NCBI GenBank assembly: GCA_963853835.1
Contig: OY970820.1
Coordinates: forward strand, 44,552,907 to 44,616,906
Length of the DNA stretch: 64,000 nt
Direction of reading: 5' to 3'
DNA from: Calendula officinalis
Lineage: Eukaryota > Streptophyta > Magnoliopsida > Asterales > Asteraceae
Shown one piece after another: positions 1 through 10,686 of the stretch. Position 1 is the stretch's first letter; each line of letters opens with the position of its first letter. Under the pieces are notes generated by a model. It did no database searches. It was not told the DNA's origin and saw only the letters and a list, made by a program, of their open reading frames with translations. The position numbers and the translations under genes are program-made.

Positions 1-189
1 TATCATGTTTTCACATCACCTTTGCACTCACCTAAATCTATACCCTCACATTTACCAATCGGCTAAAAAATGATTCCCTTGGAAGGTAAGTCCGGTTCTG
101 GCAAACCATGGGAAGGTATTGTCTTTTGAAGAAAAAAAATTATCATTAAAAAAAAATTTATTCGGGTATAAAAGTTTGATATATAAGAA

Positions 190-245
190 AGTTTCTCCCC
201 CTGTAAATACTAATTCTCCCCTTAGAATTAATATTTCTCCCCCTC
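190..245 (-). other. Polypurine-tract-like segment of copia-1
   Basis: Three pyrimidine runs on the plus strand (TTTCTCCCCCTG, TTCTCCCCTTAG, TTTCTCCCCCTC) read as purine tracts on the element's coding strand. They follow RNase H, where plus-strand primer tracts lie in LTR retrotransposons. Which one serves as the primer cannot be told because the adjoining LTR is not in view. Confidence 0.5.
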
Positions 246-442
246 GAAAAAATAAAGGAAGTGAAAAATTTACAGTTTTAGAGGGGTGGGAAAGAGTTGT
301 TACATTTATGTGATTAACAGATTATGAGCGGGTTTCAAGCTGATGTACTTGAAAGCCATTGTTATTGTAACAAATAAAGCGGTTTAAGCCTTTAGATTTA
401 GCATACCAAGTTTAGACACAAGAAAGTTAAAACGTTTTTCGT

Positions 443-3400
443 CTAAAGCCTTGGTAAACAATCAACTAATTGATAGTCGGTTGAAACGAAGTACAATTTC
501 ACACTACCATGTACAACATGATCTTTTATAAAGTGATATCGAAGATCAATATGTTTAGTTTTGGAATGTTGAACAGGATTGCATGAAATTGCAATTGCAC
601 TTCGTGAATCACAATATAAATGAATACGGCTGTATGAAAAGTCATAATCTTTTAATTGTGATTGCATCCAAATTACCTGGGATAGGCAGCTTGCAGCAGC
701 AACATATTCTGCTTCTGCAGTTGAAAGAGATACACAATTTTGCTTCTGTGAAGACCAGCTCACAAATTTATCTCCCAGAAATTGGACACTTCCAGATGTA
801 CTCTTGCGATCCAACATACATCCAGCATGGTCAGCATCAGAGAATGCAGTCAAGTCAAAAGAAGTTTCTTTAGGATACTAAAGACCAAGATCTCGAGTAC
901 CCTTCAGATATCGAAATATACGTTTGACTTCTTGAAGATGTGATTCTTTAGGAGCAGCCTGATACCGGGCACATATGCAAGTAGAGAACATAATGTCTGG
1001 TCGACTCGAAGTGAGATATAGCAAGGATCCGATCATCCCCCGATAATTTTTAATATCAACAAGTTTGCCATCAGGATCAGCATGCAATTTAGAACCAGGT
1101 GACATCGGCGTCGGAATTGGTTTACAATCATCCATGAGATATTTCTTCAAGAGATCAGTGATATACTTGGATTGATTGATGATATCCCGGTAGGTAATTG
1201 ACGAACTTGAAGACCAAGAAAGAAATTCATTTCACCTATCATGCTCATCTCAAAACGTTTAACCATAAGATAAGAGAACTTTTTGCAGTATTTGGGATTT
1301 GTAGAACCAAAAATGATATCATCGACATAAATTTGAATGAGAACTATATCTTCTCCTTGTCGTTTGATGAAAAGAGTTGTATCGATACATCCTTTTGAAA
1401 AACCAGACTCAACTAAGAATTTGGATAGTACATCATACCACGCCCGAGGAGCTTGTTTCAAGCCATACAAAGCTTTGTCGAGAATATAAACATGATTATG
1501 CAAGTGTGGATCTATAAAACCTTCGGGTTGATGAATGAACACTTCTTCTTTGAGAATGCCATTCAAAAATGCAGTTTTTACATCCATTTGATAGATAGTA
1601 AAATTCTTATGTGCTGCATATGCCAAGAATATTCGAATGGCTTCTATTCGTGCAACAGGAGCAAAAGTTTCTTCAAAGTCAATACCCTCCTGTTGAGCAT
1701 CACCTATTATCTGATGTAAAGGATGCTCTCTTGTCCATTTAAGAGAATGTGGAAGTGGTAGTTGTCCTGGAATGATGTTTGAGGTATCAGTGAATTCAGG
1801 ATGAAGGATTATTGCAGTTTGAACATTTGATGTAGAAGGTGGAGGATCTACACGTTGAACGTTGAATTTTGAGAAATCAATCACTAAAGGTGGAGGTTGT
1901 GCTGGAACTAAAGATAGATCTAAAGTAGTAGCAGCTTGACTAGAAGGTGTGAAATTGACCGGAGATGATTGATTATCCGTGGGTGGGGAATCGTCCGGAG
2001 ATGATTGATTTTGTGAAGGTGAGGAATCGTCCGGAGATGTTTGAGGTTCCAAAGGGGAATCAGAATTTGAAGGAGAAAAGTTGTTATTTGGAGCAGCAGA
2101 TGTAAGAGAAGGAGAATCATTAGAACTTGAATTTTGCATTTCAGGTATTGTAATGTTTTGAACATCGGCTACTGATGGAAATGGAACGCCAGCCTCCTCA
2201 AGTAATGTATGTCGGATATTATGATAATCATCATAAAAATGTTCAAACAAGATATCTAAATCATTTTCAGATGTGGAAGGCGACGTCGAAGGTGAAGGAA
2301 TTTCAACATTTGAACTTAATGAATCTAGAGGAAAGGTTTCATCAAAATTAACATTAACACTTTCTCTAATCGTCCGTTTTGACCGATTATAATCTCTATA
2401 ATAAGCAGATTCATGTGAGTATCCAACAAAAATACCTTCATCAGCTTTTTCAACAAATTTGTTCAATTTATCTTTATAATTCAGAATGAAGCAACGACTC
2501 CCAAAAATATGGAAAAATTTAACATTGGGAATGCGGTTATTGATCAGTTTATATGGAGTTTTGTTGTGGGTTTTATTGATGATTGAACGATTTTGAGTGA
2601 AACATGCTCTACTAATGGCTTCTGCCCATAGAGATAAAGGTAGTTTAGAAAATGAAAGCATGGTACGAGCAGTTTCAACTAAGGTACGATTTCGTCGTTC
2701 AACAACTCCATTTTGTTGAGGTGTTCGGGCAGCGGAAAATTGATGGGATATACCAACTGATTCAAGAAAAGAATCTAAAGTTTGATTTTTGTATTCAGTC
2801 CCATTATCAGTACGAATGGTATGAACTTTTAAATCCAAATTTGTTTGAGTTTTCTTGATGAAGGCTATGATGATATTAGCTGCTTCATCTTTTGAACGCA
2901 AAAAATAAACCCATGTATATCGAGAATAATCATCAACAATCACCAACACATACCGTTTGCCGGCTAATGTTTGAACGCTCATGGGACCACATAAGTCCAT
3001 ATGGAGTAATTCAAGCGGTTTTGAAGTACTTTGAACTGTTTTGGGCTTATGAGATTTTTCAGTCATTTTGCCCATTTCGCAAGACGAACAAAGATGATCT
3101 TTAACAAATTTAACATCTGGAAGACCAGATACATGGCCACCTTTTACCAATTTGTTGATAGTTTTGAAATTAAGGTGAGAGAGACGATGGTGCCATAACC
3201 AAGATTCATCTGATGATGTTGTTGACATTAAACATACTTCTTCAAGTGGAACAACGTCATTGAGATTGATAGCAAATAGATTTGTCTCACGAGATCCAGT
3301 AAGAAGTTCTTCGCCATCATAGGTGCGAACAACACATTTCTTTGTTCGAAAATTTACTTCCAAAGTTTTATCACAGAATTGACCAATACTAAAAAGATTG

Positions 3401-3597
3401 TGTGCAAGATCTTCAACATAGGTCACATTCCGGATGATTAAATTGTGACGAATTATATCTCCAATACCTATAATAGCAGCTAAATGGTCATTCCCAAAAC
3501 GAACATTACCCAAATATTTGTCTCTAAAATTTGTTAATAAGTTCTTGTTTCCGGTCATGTGTCTTGAACAACTAGAATCAAGATACCATATATTCTA
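443..3597 (-). pseudogene. copia-1 pol: protease end, integrase, RT and RNase H, broken
   Basis: Reading from 3597 leftward there is a protease-like motif near 3571-3579 reading D-S-S where copia proteases have D-S-G. Then come the HHCC zinc region (WLWHHRLSHLN and CSSCEMGK), the integrase core with HMDLCGPM, RTDNGTEY and PQQNGVVERRN, the RT with MDVKTAFLNG and YVDDIIFGS, and RNase H with DADHAGC and STAEAEYVA. The RT joins HPLHQIIGDAQQ directly to EGIDFEETFAPVAR, so about a hundred N-terminal RT residues that relatives have are missing, without loss of frame. A frameshift lies near 1185, and an in-frame TAG near 876 falls where relatives have tryptophan. The product would replicate the element; this copy cannot. 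Confidence 0.9.
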
Positions 3598-3693
3598 CAT
3601 AAAACAATTAAAACAAAAAGGTACCTAATCAGATATGGGTCCTACTCGATTAGTAAAACATGTTTTATGAAGAATATTTAAAGTGGATTGAAT

Positions 3694-4515
3694 TTAGAGT
3701 TTTGGAGAACTGCAAGGAGGCAGTTCTGGGTTTGTTAATTTGATAGACCATTTTAATGATTTCTGAGGAGAATGTAAAATCCAGTTTAATTGTTCATTTT
3801 TAATCCATGTATATTTAACAAACGTAGATGATTTTTGATTTAGCTTGGAAGACGGAGTTGAGGAACCGGATTTTGACGATTTAGGTGCAGACACTACGCG
3901 ATAAATTGATTTTGGCGATTTATGTGTAGAAACTACGCGATAAACAGATTTTGGCGATTGATGTGTAGAAACTACATGATCAACTGTTTTTGGAGATTTA
4001 TTGGCAGAAACTACACGATAAACTGATTTTGGCGATTTATGAGAAGAACGTGTAGTTGGTGATGTGTGAGATCGAGCGAGCATTGTTTTGCAGGGTTCTG
4101 GATAACAAATTGTACATGAATGAATGATTGAACCATTTTTATGAAGAACATCTTGTCGTGGTCCACAATGAGCATCTTTTCTAACAAAATATCGTGTATC
4201 ATATTGAGAAATTGGTTTATTAGTTTTTTTTTATCAAAATAAACCTTTTTGCCAGTTTTATCTGTTTTAACAATCAAATTAACACCATTAACAGTGAAAC
4301 TAACAGGATGATAGTATTGCAGAATCATATACAATACCATAAAGTGTCGCAGGAGAAATAAATGTGATTGAGTTATTACATTTATTGGAATTTGAAAAAG
4401 AAGAAGCTAAAAACGAGGAAGATCTAGACTTCTTAAGCTCATTGGACTTAAGCATACTAGACTTAGACGACTTAGAATTCTGAAACTGCTCAACTTCTTT
4501 CACCCAGCCTTGCAT
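3694..4515 (-). pseudogene. copia-1 spacer between coiled coil and protease, with SPKS repeats
   Basis: Open stretches in different frames make up the polyprotein segment just before protease. The clearest piece (4083-3694) carries about five tandem copies of a 13-14 residue unit of the type SPKSVYRVVS-(T/A)-HK, rich in Ser, Lys and Pro. The upstream piece (4515-4300) is Ser/Lys-rich. I know no function for this segment; related plant copia polyproteins have variable linkers here. Frame changes near 4300 and 4080 mean it is not translatable as one chain. Confidence 0.6.
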
Positions 4516-4688
4516 CGGCTTCTTAAGCTTGGAATTTAATTTTCTATCTGAAAAATTTAAAACAGTGGAATTAGAATTTCTTTTTAAAATAATTGGATTT
4601 TTAGGAGTAGAGAAATTATCATTGACTGATGTTGGCTTTGGAGAAGCACTTTGATTTGGAACGGATCTTATTTCAACAATTTTATCTT

Positions 4689-5952
4689 CTAAATAATGTA
4701 TTTCGTTTGTAAAGCTAATTTTTCTTTGTCAAAAGCCTTATGTTTTTCATCTATTTCGGTTTCCAATTGACAAATTTTCTTTTCTAGAATTAGAGATGGT
4801 ATGTATATTTTACGGGTTACTTTTTGTTGAAGTACGACATTACCCTTAATCTCAAATTCTTCCGGTGTAATAATTGGAAAATAATCCTCATTTTCAAATT
4901 TTGTCTTTTTAGTTTCACATGCTTTATTTAATTCAGTGTAATCGAAACTAATTTGAACATTTTCCTTTTTAGCTCTGTTGAAAGTTTCAATTTCTTCTTC
5001 CTCATCTGTCATACGAATGAAGCTCTGCCAAATATCTACATGCATGTATTTAGAATCATACAGTGTTGGAAGCACGTTACATGCCATTTTAAGATATTCT
5101 GGATTATTAGCTCCCAGTCATTCTCTTGAATTGAAATATTTGAAATCTTTAGGATTGTTCAAATGAATTGTTTGATCAGTTTGTCCTCGTTTAGCAATTA
5201 TTTCTTCTAAGTGTTTGATGTGAGAAGAAAGTTGAATTTTATCATGTTGAAGTTGATGTATGTCATTCTGTTTGTTATTTAATTCTCGTGATGTTTTGAT
5301 GTCGTTTTCATGTTGGGTTTCAGATAATTCTTTTATTTGTGTGTTTAATGATTTAAATTGTTTCTCATTGTCATCGTATTCTTTTTGTTTACGTTCCAAC
5401 CAGTTTTTAGTTATTTGATATTCATGAAACGTTTCAATGTATAACATGTAATATTTATCATTTTGATCATATGATGTTGAACTTTGTGTATTTTGAATAT
5501 TGGTTATTTCAATTTCTTTTTTCAGAAATTGTATGAGACAAATGCTTAATATCATTCTCATATTTAACCTTCAATTCTGATACGTGATTTTGTAACTTCA
5601 AATTTTCTTTCTCAAAATGTTGATTTTGTTTAGTACAATGAACAAGTTGTGCAATATGATGACCAAATTGTTCATGTTCTTTTTCGAAATCAGCTAAACT
5701 TTCTAGGAGTTTAGTATTTAATTCTTTTTCATTCAAAAGGTTGTGTTTTAAAGAATCAATTTCAGAAATCTGGTTCGTTACAAAACAATTATCAGAATCA
5801 ATTAAATGTGAAGAATTAGACAAGAAAGAATTAATTCCCTCTATTTCTTTGTTGGCATCTTCATTTAAGCGATCAGAAATCTCAGCATTTTCACGTGCCA
5901 TGAAGCATAAATTTACTGAATGTTCTTCATCCTCAGGATCTGAGTCTTCCAT
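4689..5952 (-). pseudogene. copia-1 coiled-coil spacer of the gag-pol polyprotein
   Basis: Three overlapping open stretches (5952-5509, 5561-5118, 5087-4689) encode an acidic, Glu/Lys/Leu/Asn-rich segment with heptad-like spacing, starting MEDSDPEDEEHSVNLCFMAR. Its position right after the gag zinc knuckle and before protease fits the long coiled-coil spacer seen in some plant copia polyproteins, where it may help particle assembly (inference). There are frame breaks near 5530 and 5100. It is less likely to be a separate host gene because it has the element's strand and order. Confidence 0.65.
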
Positions 5953-6004
5953 CCACTGAAATCTTCTGCTAATAATACCTTGCCTGTCTCAATTTGCTTG
6001 GCCA

Positions 6005-7090
6005 TTAACATCTTACATTTAAAGTATTCAGAATCCCGAACTTTAGGTTTCTTACAATCACGGGAGAAATGACCAGCAATTCCACAATTATAGCATTCTT
6101 TGTAGGATCCAAAGGTGGGATTGTTGGTTTGTCAGTTGTGTTTGAAGCAGATGGTGCAGACTTAAAATTGGATGAAAACCTCTGATTGTTGTTTGTTGGC
6201 TTTGAATAGTACTTTTTCTCATATCTTGAGATGAAAGACATAGCTTGCAAGACTTGTTCCAGTTCTTTCTCCATTTCCTCCTTTGTATCCATCACAAGTT
6301 CTTCTGTTTGTTCTTTCATTTTCCCATATGAATTAGACTGATATTGTTTTGTAAGAAGAGCAAGAGTATCAAGAGTATTGGCGGTTTCTTGTTTGGATTT
6401 GACGATGTCTTTCACCATGGGAGCATTTTGTAGTAAATACTCAAAAAGTTCATGAACATCAATTAAGCTAAGATCCTTGTGTTGCATGGCACTATTTCCA
6501 AACATAGCCCACTCAGGAATAAGACTGTTGATGAACTTGATGTTGATCACAAGATTTTCCTTTTTCAGATTATTTCTTCGAAGTTCATTCAACAAATTGC
6601 AATACCGATGATATGTGCTTTCTAATTCTTCCTCGGTGGTAGCTTTAAATGATTGATATGCATTTAAAGTTGTAACCATTTTCGCTTTGTTTCCTAAAAC
6701 AGTGCCCTCCATTTGCTTTCTAATTTCATCCCAAATTTCTTTTCCAGTTTCTAAACTATCTAAACTATTATAAATCTCATTCGGTAAACTTTGAAGGATG
6801 AATGAAAAAGATTGTAGATCAGCTTTAGCTCTTTGTTTTTGTTGAGAATCATATCGAGCTGGAGGAAGTGGAGTTCGACCGCCAAGAACTGGTGGATTTG
6901 CATTCGGTGCAGCAATGACATCTTTATAGAATACTGCGACCCCATTTTCGAGAGAATCAAGAATATCAGCTGCCAGTTCCTGGTTTTTAATGAAGTGGAG
7001 GAATCGTTTCTTCCACTGTGCATATTCACCTCGGTATAAAACCGGAGGTTTGAGATCAGTTCCGATTGAAAGAGCATCTTTAGAGGTCAT
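6005..7090 (-). pseudogene. copia-1 gag (UBN2-type) with zinc knuckle in a shifted frame
   Basis: The protein starts MTSKDALSIGTDLKPPVLYR at 7090. It has the copia gag core with YAQWKKRFLHFI, the conserved middle (SLPNEIYNSLDSLETGKEIW) and a Lys/Glu-rich tail. The CX2CX4HX4C zinc knuckle (CYNCGIAGHFSRDC) is present around 6050-6100 but in another frame, so a one-base indel near 6105 separates it from the 361-residue open frame. Gag forms the particle shell and packages element RNA. The ATG lies about 50 nt left of the leader repeats, and no other start fits as well. Confidence 0.85.
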
Positions 7091-7134
7091 TTTAAAATGA
7101 TTTAAATGTTGTAGTGTGCTTAAACGTTATTGGG

Positions 7135-7610
7135 CTTAAACTAGTTCGGGCCGAACACTTGTGTTTGGTCGAAAAATATTTTCGGGCCGAACAGATTATG
7201 GGCCGAAGACTTGGATTGAACAAATTATTATCGGGCCGAAGAGTATGGACCGAACTAAAATGGGCCGAACCCATGGATTGATTGGGTCGAAGACTTGTAG
7301 CCGAACAGATGGAGAAGCTCGGGCCGAAGATATTGTAGCCGGACAATAATAGGCCGAACAAATACGGTAGCCGAACAATATGAGAAGTTCGGGCTGAACT
7401 CTTAGGTCGAACAATATGAGAAGTTAGGCCGAACTCTTGGGTAAATTGTGTTCGGGCCGAAGATGATGAAGTTCGGGCTGAGCACTTTGATTTCAAGGTC
7501 GAAGTCTGGTTTGTGGTGTTATTCGGGCCGAATAATGTAACGAAGACTGTAACAAACAATCTGGGTCGAACACTTCTTCGGGCCGAACAGTGATGAACCG
7601 AACACCTTCT
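7135..7610 (-). repeat. Array of TTCGGGCCGAA-type words in the copia-1 leader
   Basis: Between gag and the primer site, about twenty copies of the word TTCGGGCCGAAC or close variants (GGGCCGAAGA, TAGCCGAACA, TTCGGGCTGAAC) recur every 15-35 bases, separated by unlike spacers. The word is nearly self-complementary. It keeps several frames open (for example 7679-7092), but I see no protein family in them and regard those as compositional. Confidence 0.8.
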
Positions 7611-7679
7611 TCGTGTTCTTGAAGCCGAGAACTTTGACGGAAGAACACGTTCGTTCAAAACTTCACCATTTTGATTCAA

Positions 7680-8054
7680 TTTTGCTCAATACTCGTCCAA
7701 ATTCAACGATTCCAATCACGATCTGCTCGAAAATGATTTTCTAACGATCTAATCTGCTAATATCCTTCAAATCATAATAATACAGCTCTAATTCTTCGAT
7801 TTTCTGAAGCTTTTTGAACTTTTGAACTTTTTTACTAAAACCACTGAATTATGATCAACTGTTGATGTAATTGATAGAAATTTGATTCTATTCTTATTAG
7901 AATCAATGGAGAAACAATAATCTTCACTCAATTCATTGATTCGAACTGAAAATTTTGACAATTAAATTTCAAGTGACGAACACAACTTTTCTTAAAAAAA
8001 TCTCAGATCTGAACGAATCCACCACGAATTTGGATCTACTCTCAGAGAGTTTTT
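7680..8054. other. copia-1 leader without recognisable genes
   Basis: AT-rich untranslated leader between the word array and the primer site. I see no open frame or structured repeat in it. Confidence 0.5.
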
Positions 8055-8066
8055 GCTCTGATACCA
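8055..8066 (-). other. Primer binding site of copia-1 (tRNA-iMet)
   Basis: The minus strand reads TGGTATCAGAGC, the usual complement of plant initiator tRNA-Met 3' end. It is two bases inside the LTR edge at 8069, which fixes that end as the 5' LTR. Confidence 0.92.
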
Positions 8067-8068
8067 AA

Positions 8069-8392
8069 TGAGAGACCTAATGAGGTTGATTTCAATCTAA
8101 TCCATGGTTATTTGCTAAGAAATTGAAGATCAAGTGTGTGTTTTTAGTGTGTGTATTGAGAGAGAAAAGAGATGGAGGGAATAGCTTTCAAATGATAATT
8201 CAATACAATGAGAGGAAAGCTTACACTTAGTGAGTATTAGTTTCACTTAAATACCTATCTCACTAATCATCATGATTAAGACTAATGACTAGTTTATCAC
8301 TTTTACAATATGTCACAACTAGTCCCCTAACTATTGAATACACTATAAATGACATTAACAGTGTCTACACATGTTCAAATAACAAATACACA
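8069..8392 (-). repeat. 5' LTR of copia-1
   Basis: The segment runs from TGAGAGACC on the plus strand to AATACACA, giving TG...CA ends on either strand, about 324 bp, directly beside the primer site. The outer end meets a run of A, so the TSD cannot be read. No partner copy is in the window. Confidence 0.75.
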
Positions 8393-8415
8393 AAAAAAAA
8401 AAAAAAAATTGTCTT

Positions 8416-8454
8416 GAAACACATGTGTTTCATCATGTCAAACACATGTGTTTG
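8416..8454. repeat. Pair of 16-bp palindromes in intron 7
   Basis: GAAACACATGTGTTTC (8416-8431) and CAAACACATGTGTTTG (8439-8454) are both perfect palindromes, seven bases apart. Confidence 0.9.
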
Positions 8455-8471
8455 ATAATTAAAACCATTAC

Positions 8472-8567
8472 CAGATCAATATTTTGAAACGACAACAACG
8501 ACGGATCATAATGAAGGAAAGAACCGACAGTTGACTTAAAAATATTGTACACTGATTCATTCGGCAT
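8472..8567 (-). CDS. Ulp1-like gene, exon 7 (start uncertain)
   Basis: The exon encodes MPNESVYNIFKSTVGSFLHY and ends LLSFQNIDL before donor GTAATGG. The acceptor could be the AG just before 8567 or one slightly upstream; the chosen one keeps the phase from exon 6. The following intron holds palindromes, and then copia-1 begins. Confidence 0.5.
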
Positions 8568-8659
8568 CTTATTGTCTTTTGAGAAAGCACTTTTTGGTTG
8601 TATAAGAAAGATAGTTAATACTCCATAAAAGGATTAAATAATAAATAAAGTACACTTAC

Positions 8660-8843
8660 AAAAATAGTGGCTGGAAAAAACAGTCTTCTAGGAGAATCTT
8701 TAGTTTTGAAACGTTCTTCATAATTTAAAATAACCGACCAAATATCAACAACATTCGCATCAAGATAAATTGAGGGAGAAAGCGATTCAAGATTTAGTCG
8801 GGTAACACTATAACCATGATCAGGAGTTTGGAAAACAATTTCC
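8660..8843 (-). CDS. Ulp1-like gene, exon 6
   Basis: It is bounded by acceptor AATAG and donor GTAAGT and encodes EIVFQTPDHGYSVTR, then NLESLSPSIYLDANVVDIW and ERFKTKDSPRRLFF. The pattern 'SL-P..Y-D..V-D-W' followed by a RRLFF-like segment is what I associate with the start of the Ulp1-like catalytic region in plant members. Confidence 0.6.
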
Positions 8844-8921
8844 CTATTATCAAAAGAAAAGAAAACAACATAAATCAATGTAAAATAAAAATAATAAACT
8901 TAAAAAAAAAATTTGATTTAT

Positions 8922-8960
8922 AAATCACATGTGTTTCATATGGTGCAGCACATGTGCTTC
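8922..8960. repeat. Pair of palindrome variants in intron 5
   Basis: AAATCACATGTGTTTC and GCAGCACATGTGCTTC, imperfect copies of the same palindrome around ACATGT, eight to ten bases apart. Confidence 0.8.
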
Positions 8961-9021
8961 ACGAAGGTGATTATTAATTTTAAAAAAGAAACTAATAATT
9001 CAAAAAAATCATCAAACTCAC

Positions 9022-9374
9022 ATTCGATCTTCTATAGCTGCAAATAATTCAGTCGCAATTGAAAATTCAGAAACTGAAATACAAGGACGACTGGCAGTAT
9101 TCTTATTAACGTATGGAGATTTCAAGGCTGGTGACGGTTTTGAAACTCTCTTTTCTTTGAATGGCACCATAGCCTTTTCGGAAATTTCGACCAGCTTTTC
9201 GACATTATCAGCCCACCATTGAGACAAAATCTCATCATTTTCGTCTATCTCATATTGACCACCTACCAAAACACTTTGCTCAGGTACATCATTGGCCCCA
9301 ACTGGCAGATCACAACCCACCTCAGAAACAACCTCAAATACTTCCTTCTCAACAACCGTAGATGGCAACTCAGT
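9022..9374 (-). CDS. Ulp1-like gene, exon 5
   Basis: Acceptor TTTTTTTCAG and donor GTGAGT bound an acidic, low-complexity linker (VVEKEVFEVVSEVGCDLPVG, then DENDEILSQWWADNVEKLVE). The length leaves two bases that complete a codon with exon 6. No domain recognised. Confidence 0.6.
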
Positions 9375-9459
9375 CTGAAAAAATCAATTAATACACTTAG
9401 AAAAACACGTGATTGAAGCAGTTTTATAAAATTATTAAAAAGAATTAGAAATGATATAC

Positions 9460-9603
9460 CTCAGGAATAATAGATAGATCAAGCTCGAACACTCTGTTAA
9501 ATTCAGATTTAACTAAATTTAAAGCTCTATCTCCTTGATGGAACTGAGCATCCACTGTTTCAAAAATCTGGTAAATCAACTCTTTTTGAATGTTCAGGAG
9601 ATC
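9460..9603 (-). CDS. Ulp1-like gene, exon 4
   Basis: A 144-bp exon (48 codons) between acceptor TTGTAG and donor GTATATC, encoding DLLNIQKELIYQIFETVDAQ and a helical segment ending DLSIIPE. No domain recognised. Confidence 0.6.
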
Positions 9604-9629
9604 CTACAACATTTTAAAAATAAAGTTAA

Positions 9630-10118
9630 AGTCACAGATGTTTTGACAATCTGTTTCACAAAAAGAAGTTTCCAAGAACATGTGTTTTCTTATTAGTGAA
9701 GCACATGTGCTTCATAAGGCCAAGCACACGTGTTTCAAAGAAGCTCATTTTAAATTTTTGAAAAGTGTTATAAATTACGGGTGTTTTGACAATCTTTTTC
9801 ACAAAAAGCAGTTTTCAAGCACATGTGTTTCATAGAGTAAAGCACATGTGCTTCATGACATGAAGCACATGTGTTTCAAAGAAGCTCATTTTAAATTTTT
9901 GAAAAGTGGTATAAATTACAGGTGTTTTGACAATCTGTTTCACAAAAAGAAGTTTCCAAGCACATGTGTTTCATGACATGAAGCACATGTGTTTCAAAGA
10001 AGCTCATTTTAAATTTTTGAAAAGTGTTATAAATTACAGGTGTTTTGACAATCTGTTTCACAAAAAGCAGTTTCCAAGCACATGTGTTTCATAGAGTGAA
10101 GCACATGTGCTTCAAAGA
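9630..10118. repeat. Tandem array with paired palindromes in intron 3
   Basis: About four units of 119-143 bp share the segment TTTTGACAATCTGTTTCACA followed by one to three palindromes (AAGCACATGTGTTTC, GAAGCACATGTGCTTC) and a spacer CTCATTTTAAATTTTTGAAA. Unit starts are near 9637, 9778, 9921 and 10040. Confidence 0.85.
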
Positions 10119-10149
10119 AAAGATTATGAATACATTTTTTGATACAAGA

Positions 10150-10357
10150 TTAGGACTTTAAGGAAGCTTTGTAGTGTCAACACCAACATTATCACATTGT
10201 CAACTTGAAATGGTGGCGACAAATCAAGCAAACCAAAAGAACCCAAAGCAAGTTCTCTTGACTCTCTCAATTCCAAAATGTCTTTCCAACTTTTCAAAAT
10301 TGGTCGTTGACGAACCACGTGGATTGAATCAAGTTTCGTTCTGTCGCAATATAGAAG
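10150..10357 (-). CDS. Ulp1-like gene, exon 3 (3' end uncertain)
   Basis: Starts after acceptor TTTCTAG and continues the exon 2 frame as LLYCDRTKLDSIHVVRQRP, then ILKSWKDILELRESRELALG. The donor is unclear: the reading stays open past GSFGLLDLSPPFQ, but several GT sites between 10150 and 10200 are possible. It lies just upstream of the palindromic array in intron 3. Confidence 0.5.
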
Positions 10358-10453
10358 CTAGAAAAAAAAATAAGAAACAACATGATTTTAGTAATCAAAG
10401 TTTGATAATTGAATCAAAGAAACAAAATTTAAAAAAAAAATATATATACTCAC

Positions 10454-10686
10454 AATTAGAAAAGTGGCAGGACCACAATAATGAGTTTGATTGACATCAT
10501 CTCGATTCCAATGCTTCTTGCTAAATATAAGGCTATCAATAACAAAGCCACACAAATCAATTAAACTAACATCAAAATCTTTCGGAAGATAATTCAATAT
10601 ATCCATCTTGATTCGGCCATTACATTCAAATGATGCCATTGTACTCACAAACAACATCAGAATATTCATCTGGAAAAAATCATCAA
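10454..10686 (-). CDS. Ulp1-like gene, exon 2, third piece
   Basis: This is the part of exon 2 downstream of the first retrotransposon. It encodes MNILMLFVSTMASFECNGR, a segment with YLPKDFDVSLIDLCGFVID, and VNQTHYCGPATFLI before donor GTGAGT. With one copy of TSD ATCAA removed, it continues the frame of 18303-18586 exactly. Confidence 0.65.

Larger units (their letters stand above)
1..8392 (-). mobile_element. Ty1/copia LTR retrotransposon copia-1, left end outside the window
   Basis: This element reads right to left: LTR (8069-8392), tRNA-iMet primer site, leader with repeats, gag, a long coiled-coil spacer, protease motif, integrase, reverse transcriptase and RNase H. The order INT before RT is what defines Ty1/copia. 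The second LTR is not visible in 1-440, where only pyrimidine tracts (purine-rich on the coding strand) are seen, so it probably lies left of the window. Coding sequence is broken by several frameshifts and stops, so the copy is inactive. The right edge abuts a poly-A stretch next to the Ulp1-like gene, which this insertion appears to interrupt. Confidence 0.9.

Noticed and set aside
7092..7679. 195-codon Ser/Arg-rich frame on the minus strand
   Set aside because: It is made by the repeated TTCGGGCCGAA words in the copia-1 leader; no domain, and an untranslated leader is expected here.
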